A stretch of DNA of 64,000 bases from Woeseiaceae bacterium (GCA_028822065.1 JAPKEL010000007.1:1-64000), one strand, 5' to 3'. Shown: positions 8,900 to 18,023, counted from the stretch's first letter. Notes: a model not told the origin generated them from the letters alone. Numbers and translations are program-made.

Positions 8900-10005
8900 T
8901 GGCGCTGTCTCCTATCACGATTTGAAGAGACATCAGATGAATCATTTTGAGCACCTGATGTCGATAAAGTATTTTGATTATTAGCTCTGTTTCTACTCTC
9001 TCCGATTAATTTATCGATTGGTAAATACAAGAGATTGCCGCTGCCTTTTGAATCAAGAATTACTTTATTTGAATTTCTATAAACTTCCTCAACGGCGTCT
9101 ATATAAAGTCTATCTCGAGTTACTCTTGGGGCTTTTTGATATTCAGTCAATAGAGACAGAAACCTGCTTGCTTGACCGTCTGCATCAGCAATCACACGAT
9201 CACGATAAGCCTCGGCATCTTGAAGAATTCTTTGTGCCGCTCCTCTTGCTCCCGGAATTAACTCTTGAGCATACTTTTCAGCCTCTAAAATGAATCGATC
9301 ACTATCATTTCTTGCTCTTTGAGTATCATCAACGGCATCTTGAACAGCCATAGGATAATCTAATTTCTCAAGGTTTATCGACGTTACTGTTATTCCAGCC
9401 TGATAGGCGTCCAATGTGTTTTGAAGTACTAACTGGGTTTTTGGGCCGATCTCATCTCGTTTTTCATTAACCAGTACTTCCAAAGAACTGGTACCAACTA
9501 CCTCTCTTAAGGCACTTTGCGTTAAATCTTGGAGTGTTGCTTCTGGATTAACGACCTCAAAACTATATTTGACTGGATCATTACGGAAATATTGCACCAC
9601 CATTTGCACAAATACATATTGCTCATCAGCCGTCAATATTTCAGTGCTATAACCATAATCTTCCACAATACCGGTATTTACAATATCGACCGATTCTATT
9701 GGGAAAGGGATATGCCAATGCAGTCCTGGGAACGTAGTTACTGTGTAGGCTCCAAATCTTTGCACAACACCTCTTTCTGCCTGATCGACTGTATACAAAC
9801 CAGTAAACAACCAAGCAACCAATAAAAATATGGCTAATATTGAGGTACCTTTAGATCCACCGGACCCTTTTTTAGTACTCTTTCCACCACCAATTATTGC
9901 ATTTATTTTTTTTTGCCATCCTTGGATAATTTTATCCAAATCATCTGGTTGATTATTGTTACCTTTCCATGGGTCTTGCCCATTTCCCGAATCATTCCAA
10001 CTCAT
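8896..10005 (-). CDS. hflK: FtsH-protease modulator HflK
   Basis: Partner of HflC in the HflKC complex. The N-terminal cytoplasmic segment starts MSWNDSGNGQDPWKG, the typical HflK opening with a Gly/Asn-rich stretch. A transmembrane helix follows near 54-73 and an SPFH domain near 75-260 (VDQAERGVVQRFG). The C-terminal tail is Ser/Asn/Asp/Arg-rich and ends RDRRQRQ. It lies downstream of hflX with a 39-bp gap and overlaps hflC. Confidence 0.95.
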   Translation of the reverse strand: MSWNDSGNGQDPWKGNNNQPDDLDKIIQGWQKKINAIIGGGKSTKKGSGGSKGTSILAIFLLVAWLFTGLYTVDQAERGVVQRFGAYTVTTFPGLHWHIPFPIESVDIVNTGIVEDYGYSTEILTADEQYVFVQMVVQYFRNDPVKYSFEVVNPEATLQDLTQSALREVVGTSSLEVLVNEKRDEIGPKTQLVLQNTLDAYQAGITVTSINLEKLDYPMAVQDAVDDTQRARNDSDRFILEAEKYAQELIPGARGAAQRILQDAEAYRDRVIADADGQASRFLSLLTEYQKAPRVTRDRLYIDAVEEVYRNSNKVILDSKGSGNLLYLPIDKLIGESRNRANNQNTLSTSGAQNDSSDVSSNRDRRQRQ

Positions 10006-10044
10006 AGTTTATTTCTCTATTTTTTATTTAATTGTGATCTTAAC

Positions 10045-11319
10045 CTATATCTTAACAAAAGCATCTGCTTTCATGCCTTCTTTTTTTAAAAATCGATAGA
10101 TATCTTGCTTAGTAATCTCAAGAGCTAATTTCCAGCTGCCATCTTTTAATATTTTTTCCTCTTTTACTGCCCCCATTTGAAATAATTTTGCACGTTGCTT
10201 GCCTTGATTGTTACTAAGCTCAATACTCCCTGATAATAGATTTCTTGCAAAAAAACTACTTATGCCACCCATCAATAAATCCAATCCATCCCCTTTCATG
10301 GCCGATATCCAAGCTGCTCTACCGCTGCCATTTACTCTTTTTGTGAGTTTTGGCATATAATTTAACTTATCAATCTTATTATAAACCCTTAGTTGTGGGA
10401 CTTTATCAGCTTCCAACTGTTTCAGGATATTATTGACTTGCTTTATTCTTTGCCATTTATTGGGGTCACTTCCATCAATAATATGTAAAATTAAATCAGC
10501 TTCACTAGCTTCTTGAAGAGTTGCCCTAAATGCCGCAACTAATTCATGCGGTAATTCTTTAATAAACCCTACTGTATCAACTAATATAATGGGTGCACCT
10601 TCGGGTAAATCAAGTCTTCTCATAGTTGGGTCTAACGTAGCAAATAACTGATCTTTTACCAAAACATCGGCTCCAGTTAATTGCTTAAATAAAGTAGATT
10701 TTCCGGCATTGGTATAACCAACAATTGCCACTGTTGGAATTTCAGATTTTAATCTATTTTGACGATTCATAGATCGTCTCTTATCTACTTGATTGAGGCG
10801 CAATCTTAATTGGCGGATACGCTTATCAATAAGACGCCTATCTGTTTCTAGCTGTGTTTCACCCGGCCCCCTTAAACCTATCCCTCCTTTTTGTCGCTCT
10901 AAATGAGTCCACCCTCTTATTAGACGAGTAGATATATGCCTTAGTTGCGCGAGTTCCACTTGCAATTTACCTTCGAAGCTTCTGGCTCTTTGTGCGAAGA
11001 TATCCAATATCAAACCACTGCGATCTAAAACCCTACATTTTAAATATTGCTCAATATTTTTTTCCTGACTAGGATTAAGTGCTGCATCGATAATGACCAA
11101 CTCAGAATCATTTTTTTCAATACATAAACGCAATTCATCTAATTTACCCTTACCCAGATAAAAACGAGCATTCGGTCTCTTTCCGGAGGCAAAAATGTTA
11201 TCAGCGATAAGAGCACCTGCCGACTGAGCTAACTCTATAAATTCAAACGATTGACTCTCATCTATTTTTGACGAGTGAACCAAAATTGCTTTTTCTCCGA
11301 TTTTTGGCCTTTCAAACAA
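10045..11319 (-). CDS. hflX: Ribosome-associated GTPase HflX
   Basis: An Obg-HflX superfamily GTPase that binds the 50S subunit and splits stalled 70S ribosomes under stress. The N-terminal HflX domain (about 1-180) includes FYLGKGKLDEL and the signature GGIGLRGPGETQLETDRR. The G domain carries the P-loop GYTNAGKSTL near 201-210, the G3 motif DTVGF near 247, and NKID near 332. The 424 residues are normal. The gene begins only 15 bases after miaA, so the hfq gene usually found between them is not there. Confidence 0.95.
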   Translation of the reverse strand: MFERPKIGEKAILVHSSKIDESQSFEFIELAQSAGALIADNIFASGKRPNARFYLGKGKLDELRLCIEKNDSELVIIDAALNPSQEKNIEQYLKCRVLDRSGLILDIFAQRARSFEGKLQVELAQLRHISTRLIRGWTHLERQKGGIGLRGPGETQLETDRRLIDKRIRQLRLRLNQVDKRRSMNRQNRLKSEIPTVAIVGYTNAGKSTLFKQLTGADVLVKDQLFATLDPTMRRLDLPEGAPIILVDTVGFIKELPHELVAAFRATLQEASEADLILHIIDGSDPNKWQRIKQVNNILKQLEADKVPQLRVYNKIDKLNYMPKLTKRVNGSGRAAWISAMKGDGLDLLMGGISSFFARNLLSGSIELSNNQGKQRAKLFQMGAVKEEKILKDGSWKLALEITKQDIYRFLKKEGMKADAFVKI

Positions 11320-11334
11320 ATTAAAATCTCACTT

Positions 11335-12264
11335 CTAGATTTTTGAGTTAATAATTGACATAACATTCTTACCATCCAAATCAACAGGGATTGTACTTGT
11401 AGTATTCCGGAGCCATGTAATTTGTCTTTTTGCGAGTTGCCTGGTTGATGCTTGCGCTTTTTTTGTAGCTTCCTCAATGGTGATGAGATCGTCAAGATAA
11501 GCCCATATTTGACGGTAACCAACCGCTCTCATTGAAGAATGATCTGATGTTAAATATTCTCTTTGTTTTAATAACTGTACTTCTTGAATAAAGCCTTCAT
11601 CTAACATTCTCAAAAATCGAGCATTGATTCTTTGATGAATTTCTAAGCGTGAATGGTGATTAATGGCAAATTTTATAAATCGATAATCATTATTTTTGTT
11701 TTTCCTGGATTGCCAATCTGTAATATTGCGACCACTTAACTCAAACACTTCTAATGCTCTTTGGATACGCTGACTATCATGCGGATTAATTTTCTTTGCT
11801 GCGATATGATCTATATCAGCTAATTTATTATGCATTTCAGGCCAACCTATTAGTTTAGCTTCAGTGTTGATAATGTTTCTAATATTTTTATCGCCCTCAG
11901 GGAGATCAGATAGACCCTCTATCAGAGCATGAAAATATAACATTGTCCCACCAACTAATAATGGAATTCTGCCATCGTTATGAATACGTTTAATTTCTAT
12001 ATTTGCATCTTTAATAAAATTACCAACAGAATATGACTTCTCTGGATCTAAAATATCAATTAAACGATGCGGAAATTGATCAAGAGTTTCCTTTGATGGC
12101 TTGGCCGTCCCTATGTCCATACCTCGATATATTTGAGCGGAATCAACATTAATTATATCCAAGGGGAATTCTTTTGAAAGCTTTAAAGCCAGCTCAGTCT
12201 TACCTGAAGCGGTTGGGCCCAAAAGACAGATCACAGGTAAATCAAAATAACGATTAGAATTCAT
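11335..12264 (-). CDS. miaA: tRNA dimethylallyltransferase MiaA
   Basis: Transfers a dimethylallyl group to N6 of A37 in tRNAs that read codons starting with U. The P-loop GPTASGKTELAL is near residue 16-27. The substrate-binding SAQIYRGMDIGTAKP is near 42-56, and PLLVGGTMLYFHALIEGL is near 100-117. The 309 residues are typical. It follows amiB after a 23-bp gap, with no mutL in between. Confidence 0.96.
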   Translation of the reverse strand: MNSNRYFDLPVICLLGPTASGKTELALKLSKEFPLDIINVDSAQIYRGMDIGTAKPSKETLDQFPHRLIDILDPEKSYSVGNFIKDANIEIKRIHNDGRIPLLVGGTMLYFHALIEGLSDLPEGDKNIRNIINTEAKLIGWPEMHNKLADIDHIAAKKINPHDSQRIQRALEVFELSGRNITDWQSRKNKNNDYRFIKFAINHHSRLEIHQRINARFLRMLDEGFIQEVQLLKQREYLTSDHSSMRAVGYRQIWAYLDDLITIEEATKKAQASTRQLAKRQITWLRNTTSTIPVDLDGKNVMSIINSKI

Positions 12265-12287
12265 AGGGATAAAAAAAAATTCTCATA

Positions 12288-13604
12288 CTAGTAATACAAA
12301 GGAATTTGCAATGTTTGTCCTATCTTGATATTACTGCCATTGATTTGATTAAATCTTCGCAGCACAGACAAACTGATACTGTATAGATCGGCAATCTCAC
12401 TGAGAGTATCACCCCGTCTAACTATGTAACTAATGGTTCTTGATTGATTCTGTAGATTCTTTGCAAACTTAGTTTCCTCAGGAGGGTTAACCAAAAAATA
12501 ATTACGAACTCCCTTCAAAATAGCGTTCGCTAGTTTATTCTGAAAATTTCTATCTTTTAATTTCTTCTCTTCATTAGGATTGGATATATATGTTGTCTCA
12601 ATAAGAATAGAAGGTACATCGGGAGATTTTAGTACAAGCAAGCCAGACTGCTGTACTTTCTTTTTACGTATAGAGCTAACGCGAGATAATTCCGTTAACA
12701 CAAATTCACCAATCTCCAAACTCGCCTCATTGGTAGCGCCTTGAGACAAATCCATCATAAGCGAAGCAAACGAGTCATCTTTACCTGATAAAGATACGTC
12801 ACCAATTGAAATATCCTCATTCTCACGTTTAGCTAAACGCTTAGAAGCCTCATCAACTGCCCCTTTATCTGACAATGTATATATTGAGGCGCCTCTAACA
12901 CGAGGATTATTATCCAGAGCATCAGCATGAATTGAGACAAATAAATCGGCTTTGCGCTCTCTTGCAATTTCCATTCGATCTCTCAAAGGAACAAAACTAT
13001 CACCACTTCGAGTTAAAAAAGCACGCATATCTTGCGTCTTGTTAATTTGTTCTGCCAGCCTTTGACTCACTGCTAGTGCTACAACGCTCTCCCATGTACC
13101 ATTTGGTCCTATTGCCCCGGGGTCTTTTCCACCATGACCTGGATCTATAACTATTCTAATATCTCGTAGAAGGTCAGATGAAACCTGATTTTGAGATAAT
13201 TTAGAAGAATTTTCAGGAAAACTTATATCAACCACCATTCTTGTATTTTGAGTTTGATTGCCTGGAATCATAAAATGTGTAAATTTAGTTATTCTCGCTA
13301 CATCCAAAACAACTCTCAATGCTTCTTTAACGCCCCCACCAAAACGAATATCGCGAATAAAATTATTCTGTAAATTATCTTTTTTAATTGATTTTGATAA
13401 AATTGTGTTTTCTAAATCAATCACTAATCGATGTGGATTTTGTAAGGAGAATACGTGAGTATTGACGTTTGAATCTAAATCTAACACCAATCTAACTTGA
13501 TTATTATGTTTTGCCATACGGACATCTTTAAGCAATGCCGCAGACCAACTATGGGTGACCATAAAATATAAAGCACAAAAAAGGCCTATTCGTTTTATAA
13601 GCAT
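12288..13604 (-). CDS. amiB: N-acetylmuramoyl-L-alanine amidase with AMIN and LysM domains
   Basis: A periplasmic zinc amidase that cuts peptide stems from peptidoglycan during cell separation. After a signal peptide (about 1-23) come an AMIN localisation domain (about 25-125), an Amidase_3 catalytic domain (about 150-375) and a C-terminal LysM module (about 394-437, YIVRRGDTLSEIADLY). Zinc ligands are seen in IDPGHGGKDPGAIG (His), WESVVALAV (Glu) and SIHADA (His); the catalytic glutamate lies in LIETTYISN. Activators of such enzymes include NlpD, which is also encoded in this window (55917-56600). Confidence 0.94.
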   Translation of the reverse strand: MLIKRIGLFCALYFMVTHSWSAALLKDVRMAKHNNQVRLVLDLDSNVNTHVFSLQNPHRLVIDLENTILSKSIKKDNLQNNFIRDIRFGGGVKEALRVVLDVARITKFTHFMIPGNQTQNTRMVVDISFPENSSKLSQNQVSSDLLRDIRIVIDPGHGGKDPGAIGPNGTWESVVALAVSQRLAEQINKTQDMRAFLTRSGDSFVPLRDRMEIARERKADLFVSIHADALDNNPRVRGASIYTLSDKGAVDEASKRLAKRENEDISIGDVSLSGKDDSFASLMMDLSQGATNEASLEIGEFVLTELSRVSSIRKKKVQQSGLLVLKSPDVPSILIETTYISNPNEEKKLKDRNFQNKLANAILKGVRNYFLVNPPEETKFAKNLQNQSRTISYIVRRGDTLSEIADLYSISLSVLRRFNQINGSNIKIGQTLQIPLYY

Positions 13605-13620
13605 CGATTACTTTCTTTAT

Positions 13621-14109
13621 TTACTTGATTGCATATTTATTTTGATAAAATTTACGAACCTTTGAAAGTATATCATCACCAACTAATGACGATGATTTAA
13701 TTGTAACCTCACGCCCCGATTGTTTAAAGTTTATAGTAAAATTGATATCCGCTTGTTCTGATATTGTTGGAATTCTTTGTGGCCATTCGATAAACATTAA
13801 ACCATCACTTAAATCATCCCACCCAAGAAAATTAAGCTCATCATGATCATTAATTCTATATAGATCAATATGATATATTTTTCTAAAGCCAAACTCATAA
13901 GGCTCTATTAGAGTATATGTTGGGCTGGGTACGATATCTTCATATCCCATACCTCTGAGTACCGCACGAACGAGCGTTGATTTACCTGCACCCACCTCAC
14001 CGCTCAGTGTTATGGTAATTCCAGATAGAACTTGGGGAAGGGCCCTAGATAATTGCTTTCCTAACTCCTTGGTAGCTTGCTCATTTGGTAAAGTTATATC
14101 GAAATTCAT
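13621..14109 (-). CDS. tsaE: tRNA threonylcarbamoyladenosine biosynthesis ATPase TsaE
   Basis: The ATPase that supports TsaB-TsaD in making t6A37 on ANN-decoding tRNAs. Walker A GEVGAGKSTLVRAVLRGMG is at about 37-55, and SPTYTLIEPY near 64 and HIDLYRI near 79 are family motifs. The 162 residues are normal. Its ATG overlaps the TGA of the broken nnr fragment by the ATGA pattern, a relic of the usual nnr-tsaE coupling. Confidence 0.94.
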   Translation of the reverse strand: MNFDITLPNEQATKELGKQLSRALPQVLSGITITLSGEVGAGKSTLVRAVLRGMGYEDIVPSPTYTLIEPYEFGFRKIYHIDLYRINDHDELNFLGWDDLSDGLMFIEWPQRIPTISEQADINFTINFKQSGREVTIKSSSLVGDDILSKVRKFYQNKYAIK

Positions 14110-14300
14110 GGATGATTGCAGTCTCTAATATTTTCAATTAAATCGCCAGCTAAAAATCGAAACTGGTATTTACCATCAACTTTATTACTAGCTATAGTGT
14201 GTATTCCAATTGCCATTATCGTCGCTTAGAAATATTAACTTCAATCTTATAATAGCCTAGCTATTATAACTGCGTATGTATGACCCATACCAGCTGAAGC
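14106..14300 (-). pseudogene. nnr: Decayed 3' remnant of nnr (NAD(P)H-hydrate dehydratase/epimerase)
   Basis: Reading the minus strand from 14300 in a single frame gives ASAGMGHTYAVIIARLL, then four stop codons within eight positions, then ATIMAIGIHTIA and later FLAGDLIENIRDCNHP and a TGA at 14108-14106. The first part matches the dehydratase-domain core ASAGMGDVLxGIIAxLL of Nnr. The last part matches the Nnr C terminus (GLLASDLIxxIR), and the spacing between them is right. The TGA overlaps the tsaE ATG. Nnr normally sits directly before tsaE and repairs hydrated NAD(P)H. Only about 65 codons remain recognisable, and the catalytic aspartate in GMGD is now His. Confidence 0.75.
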
Positions 14301-14520
14301 GAAAAAATATCTATCATATTCTTAATTTAAAAAATCTTCCTTATCTTTAGAAAAGAAAATTATCACTCTTCTCATTGAAAGATAACCATCTTCTTTTTTA
14401 CTGATTCATAACTATGGATTCATCGCTTCTTCATATAGCGGAATAAATATATATTCATTGTTATAATTGAATCTAAATTATTAATCACAAAACTATTATA
14501 CTAGCCCTTGTGGATGATTA
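14301..14520. other. Non-coding stretch between queG and the nnr remnant
   Basis: Together with the nnr remnant this makes the only gap over 300 bases in the window (14110-14520). I see no open frame and no clear homology here. It is very AT-rich and probably holds the queG promoter plus unrecognisable nnr sequence. A perfect 10-bp inverted repeat with a 3-base loop lies in the neighbouring remnant at 14247-14269 (TTATAATAGC/GCTATTATAA). Confidence 0.6.
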
Positions 14521-15591
14521 ATGGTTATGAATAAAAGTAACATAATAAATAAAAACAAACTTGCCAATGATATAAAGCTGTGGGGCAAAGATCTTGGTTT
14601 TCAAGAAATAGGTTTCACCAACATAGATCTATCCAAAGCTGAGAAAAATCTGAAGAAATGGCTCGATATGAAATTCCATGGAGAAATGTATTATATGGAG
14701 AAGCATGGCCTCAAAAGAAGCAGGCCAGATATTCTGATACCCAATACAATCAGCATTATATCTGCACGAATGGATTACCTTACAGCTAATGAAAAATCTA
14801 CAAAATCCCTGCTTGATCATCCCAAGAAAGCCTATATTTCTCGCTATGCCCTTGGAAGGGATTATCATAAGGTATTAAGACAGCGACTTAAGCGCTTAGG
14901 GGAGAAAATTGAAGCATCAATCAATAATTTCGGTTATCGAGTATTTGTTGATAGCGCTCCCGTTCTCGAGAAGCCATTAGCTGAAAAAGCCGGACTTGGG
15001 TGGATTGGGAAACACACAAATCTTATCGATAAAAAAACAGGTTCTTGGTTTTTTCTTGGTGAGCTCTACACAGATCTAGTTCTCCCTATCTCATCACCCA
15101 GTAAAGGGTATTGCGGCTCTTGCCATGAATGTATTGATGTTTGTCCAACACAAGCCATAATTGCTCCATATGTATTAGATGCAAGACGCTGTATCTCATA
15201 CTTAACCATTGAATTAAAAGGTTCAATTCCCCTAGAGTATAGGAAATTAATTGGTAATCGAATCTATGGTTGCGATGACTGTCAAATATTTTGCCCTTGG
15301 AATAAGTTTGCAAAGCAATCATCAATAACAGATTTCAATCCAAGGCATAAGCTTGAATCACTGGACTTAATAGAAGCATTCCTATGGAACGAGGAAACTT
15401 GGTTAAGAAAAACAGAAGGAAGCGCATTAAGAAGAATTGGATTTGAACAATGGTTAAGAAATGTGGCCACTGCATTAGGTAACGCGAAAAAAAGTAAAGA
15501 GATTGTGGCCGCACTTAATACAAGAAAAAATTCTGACTCCACATTGGTTAAAGAGCATGTTCATTGGGCTCTTGATCAGCACTCATCTTAA
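14521..15591 (+). CDS. queG: Epoxyqueuosine reductase QueG
   Basis: A cobalamin- and iron-sulfur-dependent enzyme that reduces epoxyqueuosine to queuosine at tRNA wobble position 34, the last step of queuosine synthesis. Two [4Fe-4S] motifs are visible: CGSCHECIDVCP from residue 198, and CDDCQIFCPWN near 250-260. The N-terminal domain has the conserved GFTNIDLS and YMEKHGLKRSRPDIL regions. The start ATG 14521 has GGA six to eight bases upstream; ATG 14527 is also possible. It is divergent from the nnr remnant and tsaE, the same arrangement as in E. coli. Confidence 0.95.
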   Translation: MVMNKSNIINKNKLANDIKLWGKDLGFQEIGFTNIDLSKAEKNLKKWLDMKFHGEMYYMEKHGLKRSRPDILIPNTISIISARMDYLTANEKSTKSLLDHPKKAYISRYALGRDYHKVLRQRLKRLGEKIEASINNFGYRVFVDSAPVLEKPLAEKAGLGWIGKHTNLIDKKTGSWFFLGELYTDLVLPISSPSKGYCGSCHECIDVCPTQAIIAPYVLDARRCISYLTIELKGSIPLEYRKLIGNRIYGCDDCQIFCPWNKFAKQSSITDFNPRHKLESLDLIEAFLWNEETWLRKTEGSALRRIGFEQWLRNVATALGNAKKSKEIVAALNTRKNSDSTLVKEHVHWALDQHSS

Positions 15592-15608
15592 TCAAAAAAG
15601 ACTCAATA

Positions 15609-16466
15609 TCAACCTATTATAATATTATCAATTAACCTAACGTCTTCGATAATAACGCTGGCAAGAATAATTAATTTCTTAGCGTCTTTATCTGGGATAC
15701 TCAAATCTATAGATGATCTTATTGAAATGTAATCAACAAAGAACCCATAACCAATCAATCGCTCTTCAGTCTCTCTTTGTATAGATGCAAACCCTATCTT
15801 TCTATCCCTAATCGAACCACTCGCCTCTATAAGAGTTTCATATAATTTTGCGGCAGTTAATTTTGCGGTACTGGATAGATGCTGATTACGAGAGCTCATG
15901 GCAAGACCATTATCCTCTCTAATAATTGGGGCACCAATAATGTTTATGCCTAAGGATAAATCTGTCGTCATCCACTCTATCAATAATTTTTGCTGAAAAT
16001 CTTTTTGTCCAAAAATAGAGAAATCGGGTTTAATAATATTGAACAATCTTAATACAATTGAAGTAACGCCCTCAAAATGACCTGGCCTAACCTTACCGCA
16101 TAAATCATTACTCATTTCGGGAATAATTACTTTAGCAGCATGATCAATGCCATAAGGATAAATGCAAGAGCAATCAGGTAAAAACAAAAGGCTAACATTC
16201 GCTAGGCTTAATTTCTCGATATCACTTTCTAGTGTTCTTGGGTAATTATCAAAGTCTTTATTATCAGTAAACTGCGTAGGATTAATAAAGATCGAAACCA
16301 CAACATAATCTGCGTGCTCTCTTGCCAATTCAATTAAGCTCAAATGACCGTCATGTAAGTTACCCATAGTGGGAATGAGGATTATCTTACTATTTTTCCT
16401 TCGTTGCTCATCCAGTAAGATTTGCGCTTCACTTTTATCGTTAATTACATCCAAGGAGGTACTCAA
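15609..16466 (-). CDS. panC: Pantoate-beta-alanine ligase
   Basis: ATP-dependent joining of pantoate and beta-alanine to pantothenate, the coenzyme A precursor. The adenylate-forming HIGH-like motif is PTMGNLHDGHLSLI near 27-40. FINPTQF (near 61), GQKDFQQKLLI (near 152) and the KMSKS-like MSSRNQHL (near 189) are also present. The 285 residues are normal. It is the last gene of pcnB-folK-dNK-panB-panC and is convergent with queG. Confidence 0.96.
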   Translation of the reverse strand: MSTSLDVINDKSEAQILLDEQRRKNSKIILIPTMGNLHDGHLSLIELAREHADYVVVSIFINPTQFTDNKDFDNYPRTLESDIEKLSLANVSLLFLPDCSCIYPYGIDHAAKVIIPEMSNDLCGKVRPGHFEGVTSIVLRLFNIIKPDFSIFGQKDFQQKLLIEWMTTDLSLGINIIGAPIIREDNGLAMSSRNQHLSSTAKLTAAKLYETLIEASGSIRDRKIGFASIQRETEERLIGYGFFVDYISIRSSIDLSIPDKDAKKLIILASVIIEDVRLIDNIIIG

Positions 16467-16478
16467 TAAGTATAATAG

Positions 16479-17309
16479 TTATGAGAAACAATGTTCTGGA
16501 GCAGGGTACTCCTTATTTTTTACTGCTTGAACGTATGATTCAATAGCATTAATTGGTGATGCCTGATCAAGCATAAAATTCCTGACAAATTTTGGAGTGG
16601 ATCCTTGTGTAATATCTAAAATATCATACAAGACCAAAATCTGACCATCCACAAAAGGACCTGCTCCTATACCAATAACGGGTACATCTAAATTTTCTTT
16701 AATCGACTTACCTAATTCATTTGGTACGCATTCAAGCAATACAACATCAGCACCTGCATCTTGAAGGGCTTTTGCATTATCCAATATTTTCTTAGCTTCT
16801 TTAGGGTCCCTGCCCTGCACTCTAAATCCACCTATCTTATGAACAGACTGTGGCTTTAGGCCCAAATGCGCACAAACTGCAATATCATGCCTAGCCAAAT
16901 GCTCAACTATTGCTATTTGATCTTCTCCACCTTCTAATTTTACCATCATTGCACCACCTTCTTGCATCAAACGAACGGCATTTTCAAGTGCTTGATTCGG
17001 GTCCGAATAACTCATGAATGGCATATCAGCAACCAAAAAAGCTCTTTGTAAGCCACGAGAAACATTGCGCGTATGATATATGACATCTTCTACAGTAACC
17101 GGAACAGTAGTGTCATGACCTTGTATAACCATGCCCAAAGAATCCCCCACGAGAACCATATCAATTCCAGCCCTATCAACAGCTAAAGCAAAGCTGGCAT
17201 CGTAAGCAGTTATACATGCGATGGCTTCGCCGTCGCACTTCATTTTCTTTAATGAGGCAACATTGATTGGCGGCTCAGCCATACTTCGTTGTTCTAATTG
17301 TGTATACAT
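16479..17309 (-). CDS. panB: 3-methyl-2-oxobutanoate hydroxymethyltransferase
   Basis: Uses methylenetetrahydrofolate to hydroxymethylate alpha-ketoisovalerate, giving ketopantoate. A TIM-barrel enzyme with ITAYDASFALAVDRAGIDM, VGDSLGMVIQGH near 55-66, ADMPFMSY and the catalytic region LLECVPNELGKSI visible. The 276 residues include a short N-terminal extension (MYTQLEQRS) before the usual start region; the chosen ATG has an AGAG site six bases upstream. The gap to panC is 12 bp. The folate gene folK lies two genes upstream. Confidence 0.96.
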   Translation of the reverse strand: MYTQLEQRSMAEPPINVASLKKMKCDGEAIACITAYDASFALAVDRAGIDMVLVGDSLGMVIQGHDTTVPVTVEDVIYHTRNVSRGLQRAFLVADMPFMSYSDPNQALENAVRLMQEGGAMMVKLEGGEDQIAIVEHLARHDIAVCAHLGLKPQSVHKIGGFRVQGRDPKEAKKILDNAKALQDAGADVVLLECVPNELGKSIKENLDVPVIGIGAGPFVDGQILVLYDILDITQGSTPKFVRNFMLDQASPINAIESYVQAVKNKEYPAPEHCFS

Positions 17310-17338
17310 ATATCTCTAGTTTGACTGATTAATATAAT

Positions 17339-18016
17339 CTATGAAAATCCAATTGCCGTCAAAGGATTGAAAAAATGACGTCCGCCCGTAGTGCATTTTA
17401 TTTGATCTAATAATTGCTCATAATCTTCATGATTATTAATAAGATCAATCGATGTGGTATTTACAATCAATAATGGGCCATCATCATAATTATGATAATG
17501 ACTTGCAAACGTTTCTATTAATTTCTCTAAGTAATCTCTATCAATAAATTTCTCACTTGGCACTCCACGCCGAGCAATCCTCTCTAGCAAAATATCAGGA
17601 TCTGCCTGAAGATAGATTACTAAATTAGGTGTTGTTTTTTTGATATCCATTTTTTCATATATTTGTTCATATAAAGCCATTTCGCTTGGATCTAAATTAA
17701 CCGAAGCAAATAATCTGTCTTTCTCTATATGAAAATCTGCAATACTAATATTTGAAAATAAATCGGATTGACGAAGTGATTCTAATTGCTTAGCTCTTTG
17801 AAATAGAAAAAATAATTGGGCGGGCAAACCGCTATCACGACCACCCTGATAAAAACGATCTAAAAAAGGATTATTTTCTATATTTTCCAGCACAAGTGTC
17901 CCAGATAAACTATCAGCAAGTCTTTTAGCTAAGCTTGTTTTACCTACTCCTATTGGGCCTTCGACCACAATATAACGAGAAGTATCACAATTAATATTAA
18001 TATTTTCAATATTCAT
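17339..18016 (-). CDS. Deoxynucleoside kinase family protein
   Basis: A P-loop kinase of the deoxyadenosine/deoxycytidine kinase type. Walker A EGPIGVGKTSLAKRLA is near 19-34, and FLDRFYQGG, VIYLQADPDILLERI and the lid RRGVPSEKFIDRDYLE are visible. Proteins of this group often lie between folK and panB in gammaproteobacteria. The natural substrate is not known from sequence. Salvage of deoxynucleosides is the family-based expectation; the linkage to pantothenate genes hints at another phosphate acceptor, unproven. Confidence 0.85.
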   Translation of the reverse strand: MNIENININCDTSRYIVVEGPIGVGKTSLAKRLADSLSGTLVLENIENNPFLDRFYQGGRDSGLPAQLFFLFQRAKQLESLRQSDLFSNISIADFHIEKDRLFASVNLDPSEMALYEQIYEKMDIKKTTPNLVIYLQADPDILLERIARRGVPSEKFIDRDYLEKLIETFASHYHNYDDGPLLIVNTTSIDLINNHEDYEQLLDQIKCTTGGRHFFNPLTAIGFS

Positions 18017-18023
18017 ACTATCT

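Noticed and set aside
11262-11522. An 86-codon open frame spanning the miaA-hflX junction, considered as a possible hfq
   Set aside because: It overlaps both genes in another frame, and its sequence shows no Sm-fold features of Hfq.
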